Shown here piece by piece: positions 32,848-42,200 of a stretch of 64,000 nucleotides of DNA. The position numbers were made by a program, and so were the translations under genes. Origin of the DNA: Pseudomonas haemolytica (GTDB lineage: Bacteria; Pseudomonadota; Gammaproteobacteria; Pseudomonadales; Pseudomonadaceae). Numbering within the stretch: the stretch's first letter is position 1; every line of letters begins with the position of its first letter. Location of the stretch: contig NZ_VOIW01000006.1 of assembly GCF_009659625.1 (NCBI RefSeq), positions 434,001 to 498,000 on the forward strand, in the 5' to 3' direction. The notes under the pieces were generated by a model. The model was not told the DNA's origin, searched no databases, and was given only the letters and a program-made list of their open reading frames with translations.

Positions 32848-35800
32848 ATGGCCACTTCCAGCACCTCAACCGCAACACTGCTGCGCCGTTCCCTGTCCGA
32901 AGCCCTGGGCCAGCCCGCCGACCAGATTCCCCTGGAGGCCAACCTGATCGAATGGGGGCTGGATTCCGTCACCCTGATCCGCCTCGCCGGCCAATGGCGA
33001 CGCCAGGGCCTGGCCGCACGTTTCGCCGAGTTGGTGGCCGACCCACGCCTGTGCGCCTGGCTGGCGCTGCTTGACGGCGCGCCCGCTGCCCCGGCGCCCA
33101 TCCATCACAGTGCGGACGACGGCCTGCCCTTCGAGCTGGCGCCCATGCAACACGCGTACTGGATCGGCCGTGGACCTGGCCAAGCGCTGGGCGGTGTAGC
33201 CGCGCACTTCTACAACGAATTCGACGGTCACGGAGTTGATCCGATCTGCTTGGAAGCTGCGGTGCATGCCCTGCTGGCACGCCACCCAATGTTGCGTGCG
33301 CAGTTTCTCGACGATGGACGCCAACAGATCCTGCCGCGCAGCCCGTGGGCAGGGCTGAAGGTGCATGACCTGCGCCAGGCCGATGCCGCACAGGTGCAAC
33401 AACAACTGGAGGCCTTGCGCGCCGAGTTGTCCCATCGCCAGTTGGCGGTGGAACACGGCCAGGTGCTGGACATCCAGTTATCGCTATTGCCCCAAGGCAC
33501 GCGCCTGCACCTGAACCTCGACATGCTCGCCGCCGACGCCTTGAGCCTGCGTACCCTGCTGGGCGACCTGGTGCAGTTGTATCGGCAACAACCGCTGCCC
33601 GCGCTGAACTACAGCTTCCCCCGCTACCTGGCCGACCTGCGCCAGGAACAGGCCAGCCCTGAGCACCGTGAACGCCACCGACAAGCCCGCGACTATTGGT
33701 TGCAGCGCCTGGACGCGTTACCCGGCGCGCCACGCCTGCCGATCAAGGCCCAAGGCGATGAGCGTCAGGTGCGCCGCCGTCACCACTGGTTGTCGCCGTC
33801 CCAGCGCCAGGCGTTTGAACGCCACGCCCGCGGGCACGCCCTTACCCCGGCCATGGCCCTGGCGGCAGTGTTTTGCGAAGCCCTCGGCGCCTGGTGCGAA
33901 TCACCCGAGCTGTTGCTCAACCTGCCGCTGTTTAACCGCACGCCGCTGCATGCCGATGTCGAGTACCTAGTCGGCGACTTCACCTCATCAATCCTGCTGG
34001 CTTGGGATGGCCGTGTGGTCGGCACCTTCGCCGCCCGCGCCACAGCGCTGCAACGGCGTTTCCATGGCGATGCGGCGCACAACGCGTTTTCGGGGCTTGA
34101 GGTGTTGCGCGAACTGTCGCGCCATCGCGGCGAGCAAGTGCTGGCGCCGGTGGTGTACACCAGCGCCCTGGGCCTGGGGGAATTGTTCGCCGAGGGCGTA
34201 CAGGCGAGTTTCGGCCAGCCGGCATGGATCATTTCCCAGGGCCCGCAGGTGTGGCTGGACGCCCAGGTCACCGAGCTGGACGGCGGCATCCTGGTTAACC
34301 TCGACGCCCGTGAAGGGCTGTTTGCCGATGGCGTGCTGGACGGGCTGTTCGACGCCTATACCGGCCTGTTACAGCGCTTGTGCCATGACGCCACGGCCTG
34401 GGATCAGCCAGTGCCGGCACTGATCCCCGCGCGCCAACTTGACGTACGCAGCGCCGCCCAAGGCCAATCGGTAGCGCTACCGGTCGAGCGCCTGCACGAG
34501 CGTTTTTTTACCCAGGCGCAATTGACGCCGATGCTGCCCGCACTGCTGCACGGCGATTGCGCCATCACGTATGGCGAGTTGGCCGAGCGTGCCTTGGGCG
34601 TCGCGGCCTACCTCGAAGGCCAAGGCGTGCAGCGCGGTGACGTAGTGGCCCTGCAACTGCAAAAGGGCCCCGAGCAGGTGATCGCGGTGCTGGGCATCCT
34701 TGCGTGCAGCGCCACTTACCTGCCCATCGGCGTCGACCAGCCTGCCACGCGTTGCCGCAAGATCTGCGATGCCTCCGGCGCACGCTTGCTGCTCACCCAG
34801 TTGCCGCACGTTGGCAGCGCACTGCCGGCGCCACGAGCCGGGGCGATCAGCGACCTGGCGTACATCCTTTACACCTCCGGCTCCACCGGTGAACCCAAGG
34901 GCGTGGAGATCAGCCACCTGGCCGCCGCCAACACCCTGGAGGACCTGCAACGGCGCTTGCAGCTTAACCATAACGACCGAATCCTGGCGCTCTCCGCACT
35001 GGAATTCGACCTGTCGGTGTTCGATCTGTTTGCCGCGCTGGCCTGCGGTGCGGCGGTGATCCTGATCGAGCCCGACGCGCAACGCGACGCCCTGCGCTGG
35101 CGCGAACTGGCCATGGAGCACCGCGCCAGCGTGCTCAATTGTGTGCCGGCGCTGCTCGACATGCTGCTTGGCTGCGCCGACGCTCCACTGCCGCTGCGCG
35201 CGGTATTACTTGGCGGTGACAAGGTTGCGCCGCAACTGGCGCCGCGCCTGTGGGCCCAAGCCCCCGGCTGCCGCTTCATGGCCCTGGGCGGTGCGACGGA
35301 AGCGGCGATTCACTCGACGCTGTTCGAAGTCGTGCCCGGCCAGGCGCTGGACTGGCACTGCCTGCCCTACGGCAAGCCACTGGACAACGTCAGCCTGCGC
35401 ATCGTCGACCAGCATGGCCATGACTGCCCGGACTGGGTGGCCGGTGAACTGTGGATCGGCGGTGCCGGGGTGGCCGAAGGTTATCGGGGTGATCCGCTGC
35501 GCAGTGCCGAACGCTTTGTGAAGTATCAGGGCCTGCGCTGGTACCGCACCGGCGACAGTGCGCGCTACCACCCCGACGGCACCGTCGAGTTCCTTGGGCG
35601 CAACGACTTCCAACTCAAGCTGCACGGCTACCGTATCGAAGCCGGTGAAGTGGAGCATGCGTTGCTGGCCTGCCCCGGCGTCGAACAGGCAGTGGCGCTG
35701 CTCGCCGGCCAGCACCTGGCGGCGGTGGTGCGTCTGGCGAAAGGCCCGGCGCACCCTACTGCGCTGGAGCTGCCGGGCCTGGCCGAGCGCCTGCCCGCCT

Positions 35801-38800
35801 ATATGATTCCCAGCCTGATCCTTGGCTGTGCACAGTGGCCGTTGACCGCCAATGGCAAGGTGGATCGCAAGGCGCTGAACGGCTGGCTGGCCGATCATAG
35901 CGGCGCTGCCACGGCCCGGCTGTCGCCGCCCTGCGGGGCCATCGAACAACAGGTGGCCCGAGCCTGGCAGCAGTTACTTGGCTGTGGCGAAGTCTGCCGC
36001 GAGCACAACTTTTTTGCCTTGGGTGGCGACTCCCTGAGCGCCACACGCCTGGTGCGCCTGCTGGCCGAGCAAGGCTTGGGCGGTGCACGCATCGCCCAGG
36101 TATTCGCCAAGCCGGTGCTGGCGCAGTTTTGTGCCAGCCTGCATCAACAGGCCCAGGCCGAGCCTCAGCGCAGCCTGGTACCGGACATCGCCCAGCGCCA
36201 CGCGCCCTTCCCCATCACCGAGGTGCAGCAAGCCTACTGGCTAGGCCGTGACCCGAGCCTGGTGCTGGGCGGCGTGAGCTGCCACTTCTACCGCGAATAC
36301 GAGGTCGAAGACCTCGACCTGCCGCGCCTGCAACACGCCCTCGGGCGCCTGATCGGGCGCCACGAAATGCTGCGCGCGGTGTTCGATCACGCGGGCCAGG
36401 CGCGCATCCTCCCACAGGTGCCCACCTTCGTGATCGGCCAGCGCCACACCAGCTTCGACGCACTGCGCGCACACTGTGCCCACCGCGTATTCGATCCGGC
36501 CCAATGGCCACTGTTCGATGTGCAGGTGGTGACCCAGGGCCGCCATACACGCCTGGCGATCAGCCTGGACAACCTGATCCTCGACGCCCTGAGCATCCTG
36601 CGGTTCTATGCCGAACTCGACGCGTTATACCGCGAGCCGACGCTGGCCCTGACGCCACTGGAACTGTCGTTTCGTGACTACCAAATGCAGTCGCGCGTGG
36701 AGCCTGCCGAACTGCACGCCGCGCAACGCTTCTGGCAGGCACGCTTGCCCGAACTGCCGCCGCACCCGCAACTGCCCCTGGCTGCCGACCCCGCCAGCCT
36801 GGGCCAGCCACGTTTCGAACGCCTGCAAGGGCAGGTCAACGCCGATGCCTGGCGAGCGATCCTGGCCAAGGCTCAACAGCATGGTTTGACCGCCTCGGCG
36901 GTGCTGCTCTGTGCATTTGCCGAAACCCTCGGGCGCTGGAGTGCGCGCCCGGACCTGAGCCTCAACCTCACGCTGTTCGACCGCCGTGCGGTGCACCCAC
37001 AGATCGATCAGGTCATGGGCGATTTCACCTCCCTGACCCTGCTCGGTTATGTGCCCGTGGCGGGCGAACGCTGGATCGACCGCGCACGGCGCACCCAGCA
37101 GCATCTAGGCGACGCCCTGGAGCACCGCTGCGTCGGTTCGGTGAGTTTGCTGCGCCAACTGGCGCGCAGCAGCGGCGAACAACAGGTCAGCATGCCGGTG
37201 GTCTTCACCAGCGCCTTGGGGGTGCCGGATGGCACTGCCGCGCCGGTGGACGGGCCGTTCGCCAAACAGGTATTCGGCCTGACCCAGACCCCGCAGGTGT
37301 GGCTCGACCATCAGGTGGTGGAAGCCGACGGCGGCATCGCCCTGAACTGGGACCGGGTGGTCGGCCTGTTTCCCGACGGGCTCGTGGAAGCGATGTTCGA
37401 CGCCTACCTGCACAGCCTCAACTGGCTGGCCGAACACGTCTGGGACAGCGCCCCGCCGGACTTGCTGCCCCTGGCCCAGGCACAGGTGCGCGCCCGACTG
37501 AATGCCCCTGGCCCCGGCGTGCCGCGTGACTCAACCTTGCACCAGGGCTTCTTCCAGCACGCGCACCACACCCCGCAACGCCCCGCATTGTTGTGGGGCG
37601 AGCAGGGCAGCCTGAGCTATGGCGAACTCGCCGAGCGTGCGCTGCGCATCGCCCGCAGCCTGATGGACGCAGGCGTCGCAGCCGGTGACCTGGTGGCAGT
37701 GTCCCTGGCCAAGGGGCCGCAACAGCTCGCCAGTGTGCTGGGGGTGCTGGCCGCCGGCGCCGCCTACCTGCCGGTGGGTGTCGACCAACCGTTGCAGCGG
37801 TGCCAGCGCATCCTGCAACAGGCCGGCGTCAGCCTGATCCTCGCCGAGCACGACCCGCAACTGCCGGGCGTCAAACATCTCAAGCCGTCCCAGGCGCAAA
37901 GCGCTGAACCGCTGTTGGCCCCGCTGGCGGTGTGCGCCAACCAACTGGCCTATGTGATCTACACCTCCGGCTCCACCGGCCAACCCAAGGGCGTGGAAAT
38001 CACCCATCGCGCCGCGATGAACACCGTGGCCGAGATCAACCGCTGCTACGGCATCGATGCGTCAGACCGTGGCCTGGCGCTGTCGGCGCTGGACTTCGAC
38101 TTGTCGGTGTATGACCTGTTCGGCCTGCTCTCGGTAGGCGGCGCCCTGGTATTGATCGACGAAGACCAGCGCCGTGATGCCCGCGCCTGGCTCAAGGCCC
38201 TGCAACAGCACCGCGTGAGCCTGTGGAACAGCGTGCCGGCATTGCTCGATATGCTGTTGGAAGCCAACGCTCTGGAGCAGCAACCCCTGGCATTGAAAGT
38301 GGCACTGTTGTCGGGCGACTGGATTGGCCTCGACCTGCCGCAACGCCTGCGACAACAAGCCCCGAACTGCCGCTTTATCGCCCTCGGCGGTGCGACTGAA
38401 GCGGCGATCTGGTCCAACCATTTCGAGGTGCGGCAGCCGCTGCCGGGCTGGCGTTCGATCCCCTACGGCGTGCCGCTGGCGAACCAGGCTTACCGCGTGG
38501 TGGACGCCCTTGGTCGCGACTGCCCGGACTGGGTCACCGGCGAGTTGTGGATCGGCGGCGCCGGCGTCGCACGCGGCTACCGTCATGCACCGCAGTTGAA
38601 TGCCGAGCGTTTTGTCGACGGTTGGTACCGCACCGGCGACCTGGGGCGCTACCACCCGGACGGCTTGCTGGAATTTCTGGGGCGCGCCGACACCCAGGTG
38701 AAGATTCGTGGCCATCGCATCGAGCTGGGTGAAGTTGAAGCCGCCCTGGTCCGTCATCCCTGCGTGAACCAGGCCGTGGCGTTGGTCGCGGACCAGCGCT

Positions 38801-39258
38801 TGCTCGCCGCCGTCTCCGCCAGTACCTGCGCCGAGGTGCTGGCCCTGCACCTGGAGCAGTGCTTGCCGGCCTATATGCGCCCGGAACAGATTCTGGTGCT
38901 GGATCGCCTGCCCCTGAGCAGCAACGGCAAGGTCGATCGCCGTGCCTTGCTCGCGCCGCTGGCCGCTGCAGCCCAGGCCCGCCCGGCGCAGGATGAAGCC
39001 CCGCTGAGCGGCGCTGAACAGTTGGTTGCCGAGTTGTGGCAGCAGTTACTCAACGTGCCCAGCGTGTCGCGCCACGACAACTTTTTCCGCCTGGGCGGCG
39101 ACAGCCTGTTGGCCACACGGTTTCTCGAAATGCTACGCAGCCGCCTCGGCCTGGAACTGCCCATGGGCCAGTTGTTCGGCGCCGCCAGCCTGTTAGAAGT
39201 GGCGCAAACCCTCGAGCGCCAGCCCACCCCGCACACCGTTGAAGAGGGCGTTATCTGA
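32848..39258 (+). CDS. Siderophore NRPS-1: ArCP-Cy-A-PCP-Cy-A-PCP
   Basis: A 2136-residue synthetase of the PchE/HMWP2 type. Order: aryl carrier protein (1-80, phosphopantetheine Ser about 40 in WGLDSVTL); cyclization domain 1 (92-520, DMLAAD about 224-229); adenylation 1 (545-1010, A3 TSGSTGEPKG about 675); PCP1 (Ser about 1062 in LGGDSLSATRL); cyclization 2 (1115-1540, DNLILD about 1241-1246); adenylation 2 (1550-2035); PCP2 (Ser about 2089). The second A domain reads D-L-Y-N-L-S-L-I-W, the cysteine code. The first reads D-L-F-N-L-G-L-I-H, closer to threonine. Neither carries an embedded epimerase or methyltransferase. It should accept salicylate on the ArCP and build two heterocycles before passing the chain to NRPS-2. 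Confidence 0.93.
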   Translation: MATSSTSTATLLRRSLSEALGQPADQIPLEANLIEWGLDSVTLIRLAGQWRRQGLAARFAELVADPRLCAWLALLDGAPAAPAPIHHSADDGLPFELAPMQHAYWIGRGPGQALGGVAAHFYNEFDGHGVDPICLEAAVHALLARHPMLRAQFLDDGRQQILPRSPWAGLKVHDLRQADAAQVQQQLEALRAELSHRQLAVEHGQVLDIQLSLLPQGTRLHLNLDMLAADALSLRTLLGDLVQLYRQQPLPALNYSFPRYLADLRQEQASPEHRERHRQARDYWLQRLDALPGAPRLPIKAQGDERQVRRRHHWLSPSQRQAFERHARGHALTPAMALAAVFCEALGAWCESPELLLNLPLFNRTPLHADVEYLVGDFTSSILLAWDGRVVGTFAARATALQRRFHGDAAHNAFSGLEVLRELSRHRGEQVLAPVVYTSALGLGELFAEGVQASFGQPAWIISQGPQVWLDAQVTELDGGILVNLDAREGLFADGVLDGLFDAYTGLLQRLCHDATAWDQPVPALIPARQLDVRSAAQGQSVALPVERLHERFFTQAQLTPMLPALLHGDCAITYGELAERALGVAAYLEGQGVQRGDVVALQLQKGPEQVIAVLGILACSATYLPIGVDQPATRCRKICDASGARLLLTQLPHVGSALPAPRAGAISDLAYILYTSGSTGEPKGVEISHLAAANTLEDLQRRLQLNHNDRILALSALEFDLSVFDLFAALACGAAVILIEPDAQRDALRWRELAMEHRASVLNCVPALLDMLLGCADAPLPLRAVLLGGDKVAPQLAPRLWAQAPGCRFMALGGATEAAIHSTLFEVVPGQALDWHCLPYGKPLDNVSLRIVDQHGHDCPDWVAGELWIGGAGVAEGYRGDPLRSAERFVKYQGLRWYRTGDSARYHPDGTVEFLGRNDFQLKLHGYRIEAGEVEHALLACPGVEQAVALLAGQHLAAVVRLAKGPAHPTALELPGLAERLPAYMIPSLILGCAQWPLTANGKVDRKALNGWLADHSGAATARLSPPCGAIEQQVARAWQQLLGCGEVCREHNFFALGGDSLSATRLVRLLAEQGLGGARIAQVFAKPVLAQFCASLHQQAQAEPQRSLVPDIAQRHAPFPITEVQQAYWLGRDPSLVLGGVSCHFYREYEVEDLDLPRLQHALGRLIGRHEMLRAVFDHAGQARILPQVPTFVIGQRHTSFDALRAHCAHRVFDPAQWPLFDVQVVTQGRHTRLAISLDNLILDALSILRFYAELDALYREPTLALTPLELSFRDYQMQSRVEPAELHAAQRFWQARLPELPPHPQLPLAADPASLGQPRFERLQGQVNADAWRAILAKAQQHGLTASAVLLCAFAETLGRWSARPDLSLNLTLFDRRAVHPQIDQVMGDFTSLTLLGYVPVAGERWIDRARRTQQHLGDALEHRCVGSVSLLRQLARSSGEQQVSMPVVFTSALGVPDGTAAPVDGPFAKQVFGLTQTPQVWLDHQVVEADGGIALNWDRVVGLFPDGLVEAMFDAYLHSLNWLAEHVWDSAPPDLLPLAQAQVRARLNAPGPGVPRDSTLHQGFFQHAHHTPQRPALLWGEQGSLSYGELAERALRIARSLMDAGVAAGDLVAVSLAKGPQQLASVLGVLAAGAAYLPVGVDQPLQRCQRILQQAGVSLILAEHDPQLPGVKHLKPSQAQSAEPLLAPLAVCANQLAYVIYTSGSTGQPKGVEITHRAAMNTVAEINRCYGIDASDRGLALSALDFDLSVYDLFGLLSVGGALVLIDEDQRRDARAWLKALQQHRVSLWNSVPALLDMLLEANALEQQPLALKVALLSGDWIGLDLPQRLRQQAPNCRFIALGGATEAAIWSNHFEVRQPLPGWRSIPYGVPLANQAYRVVDALGRDCPDWVTGELWIGGAGVARGYRHAPQLNAERFVDGWYRTGDLGRYHPDGLLEFLGRADTQVKIRGHRIELGEVEAALVRHPCVNQAVALVADQRLLAAVSASTCAEVLALHLEQCLPAYMRPEQILVLDRLPLSSNGKVDRRALLAPLAAAAQARPAQDEAPLSGAEQLVAELWQQLLNVPSVSRHDNFFRLGGDSLLATRFLEMLRSRLGLELPMGQLFGAASLLEVAQTLERQPTPHTVEEGVI

Positions 39259-39283
39259 TGCCCGTGCAACCTCCCCTTATTCC

Positions 39284-39288
39284 AGGAG
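39284..39288 (+). promoter_or_regulatory. Shine-Dalgarno that decides the NRPS-2 start
   Basis: AGGAG lies eight bases before the ATG at 39297. An in-frame ATG at 39258 overlaps the NRPS-1 stop but has no ribosome site and would add 13 Pro-rich residues before the docking domain. I therefore place the start at 39297. Confidence 0.7.
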
Positions 39289-39296
39289 CTGTCCCC

Positions 39297-42200
39297 ATGC
39301 CCGCCGCCAAACTGTTAAGCGAACTCAAGTCCCTGGGCGTCGAACTCTGGCCCCAGGATGGCCAACTCAAATTCCGCGCGCCCCAGGGCCTGCTCGACGC
39401 CGAGCGCCTGGCGCAACTGCGCGAGCACAAACAGCAGATCCTGCACCTGCTGCAAACCCAGGAGCGCCCCGAGGTCGTGGCCGACCCATCGCAGCGCCAC
39501 GCGCCCTTCCCGCTTACCGATGTGCAGAACGCCTACCTGCTCGGCCGCCAGTCGTCGTTCGGCTACGGCAATGTGGCCTGTCATGGTTACCTCGAACTGA
39601 GCTGGCCGCGCCTCGACCCGCAGCTCGTAGAACAGGCCTGGAACCGCCTGATCGCGCGCCACGACATGCTGCGTGCGGTGATCGCCAGCGAAGGCTCCCA
39701 ACGCGTGCTCGCCGAGGTCGCCCATTACCCGCTGGCGGTCGCGGACCTGCGCGGCGTCACCCGCGAGCAGCATCAGCACGGCGTGCAACACATCCGCCAG
39801 GCCATGGAGCAGAAGCTCTACCCCACCGAGACCTGGCCACTGTTCGAACTGCGCCTGAGCCGCAGCGACAACGGCGACACCCTGCACTTTTCCATGGACT
39901 CACTGATCGCCGACTGGGCCAGCGCGCAACTGCTGTTCAATGAGCTGGAGCAACTGCTGCACGATCCCCAGGCCAGCTTGCCGGAACTGCACATCACCTT
40001 CCGCGATTACCTGCTGGCCGAACGCGGCCTGCTCGAAGGCAGCCGCCACCAGCGCGACCGTGACTACTGGCTCGCACGCATCGACGAACTGCCCGCAGCA
40101 CCGCAACTGCCAGCGCCGTTGAGCGGCGAAGACACCACAGTGCCACGCTTCCAACGCCACTCGGCGCAACTCGATGCGCAGCAATGGGGCGCCCTGAAAA
40201 AAGCCGCCAACGCCCTCGGCCTCACCCCATCCATCGTGGTGCTCAGCGCCTATGCCGGCACCTTGCAACGCTGGAGCCAGCAACCCACCTTCAGCCTCAA
40301 CCTGACGCTGCTCAACCGCTTGCCGCTGCACCCTCAAGTGGGCCAACTGGTGGGGGACTTCACCTCGGTCAGCCTGTTGCAGGTCAACGATCCCCAAGGC
40401 CAGGATTTCACCACCCAGGCACGGCAACTGGGCAGCCAATTGTTCGCCGACCTGGAGCACCGATTGTTCTCCGGCATTCAAGTGATGCGCGAAATCGGCC
40501 GCCGTCGCGGGCGTGAAGCGGCGGCCATGCCGGTGGTGTTCACCAGCGCCATTGGGCTGGCGATCGAACCGCCGGCCGCCAGCCAGCGCCGGGTTGGTCA
40601 CGGCATCACCCAGACCCCGCAGGTGACCCTCGATTGCCAGGTGATGGATGACGCGAATGGCTTGCACATCCACTGGGACGTGCGCCAGGGCGTATTCCCC
40701 GACGGTTTGATCGAGGATATGCAGCAAGCGTTCGTTGCCGAGTTGCAGTTGTTAGCCCAGGACCCGGCGGCCTGGGACCACCCCATGCAAGTGCCGCTGC
40801 CGGCCTGGCAACAGCGTGAGCGCCTGGCCGCCAATGCCACTGCCGCACCGCTGCCCACCGGCCGCCTGCATGACGGCCTGTTGGCCATGGCCTGGGAACG
40901 GCCACAAGCCCTGGCAGTGGTCGACGCCCACGGCAGCCTGACCTACGCCGCATTGATGGAGCGTGCCCTGGCGGTTGCCGCAGCCTTGAGCGCCGCTGGT
41001 TGTCGCGCTCAGGAACCGGTGGCAATCCTCATGCCCAAGGGCCGCGACCAGGTGATTGCCGCCTACGGCGTGCTGCTGGCCGGCGCGGCTTACCTGCCGC
41101 TGGACAGCAACGCCCCGGCCGCCCGCCGCGACCGCGTACTGCACAGCGCCAACGTGCGGCATGTGCTCGGCCACTCCCAGGCGCTGCCCCACACGCCATT
41201 GCCCGAGGGTTTGCACTGGCATGCGGTGGATCAACTGGCAGCGGCCACGCCAGACTTCCCGGCACAGGACGCCAGCCCCGACGACCTCGCCTATGTGATC
41301 TACACCTCCGGCTCCACCGGCGAGCCCAAAGGTGTGATGATCAGCCACCGCGCCGCCCTCAATACCGTGCAGGACATCAACCGGCGCTTCCAGGTCAACG
41401 CCGCCGACCGCGTGCTGGGCCTGGCGCAACTGAGTTTCGACTTGTCGGTGTATGACCTGTTCGGCCCTCTCGCGGTAGGCGCCACCCTGGTGCTGCCCGA
41501 CCCGGCACGCGGCGCCGACCCGTCGCACTGGGCCGAGCTGGTGCAGCGTCACCAGGTCACGCTGTGGAACTCAGTACCGGCGCAACTGCACATGCTCGCC
41601 CACTACCTGCAGGCCGAGCCGTGGCCCCTGGACAGCCTGCGCCTGGCGCTGCTGTCGGGTGACTGGATCCCACTGAACCTGCCACCACAGCTGCAAGCGC
41701 TGTTGCCGGACCTGGCCCTGGTAGCCTTGGGCGGTGCCACCGAAGCCTCGATCTGGTCGAACCTGCACCCCATCGGCGCGATTGACCCGGCGTGGCGCAG
41801 TATTCCCTACGGGCTGCCGTTGGCCAACCAGGGTTTTCGAGTGCTGGACAGCCAATGGCGCGATGCGCCGACCTGGGTGCCGGGCGACCTGTACATCACT
41901 GGGGTTGGCCTGGCCCAGGGTTACCTCGGCGACCCGGCATTGAGTGACGCCCGCTTCTTCGCCCACCCGCTCGACGGCCAGCACCTGTATCGCACCGGTG
42001 ACCGAGGCCGCTACCTGCCGGGAGGTGAGCTGGAGTTTCTCGGCCGTGAAGACGGCCAGGTCAAGATCCGCGGGCATCGCGTGGAGCTGGGCGAAATCGA
42101 CGCCGCGCTGCTCGCCACCCCAGGCGTGGACAGCGCGGTCAGCCTGCTCAGCGGCGAGCTGCTGGCCTTCGTCACGGCGGCGCGGGTAGAGCCCGAACCG

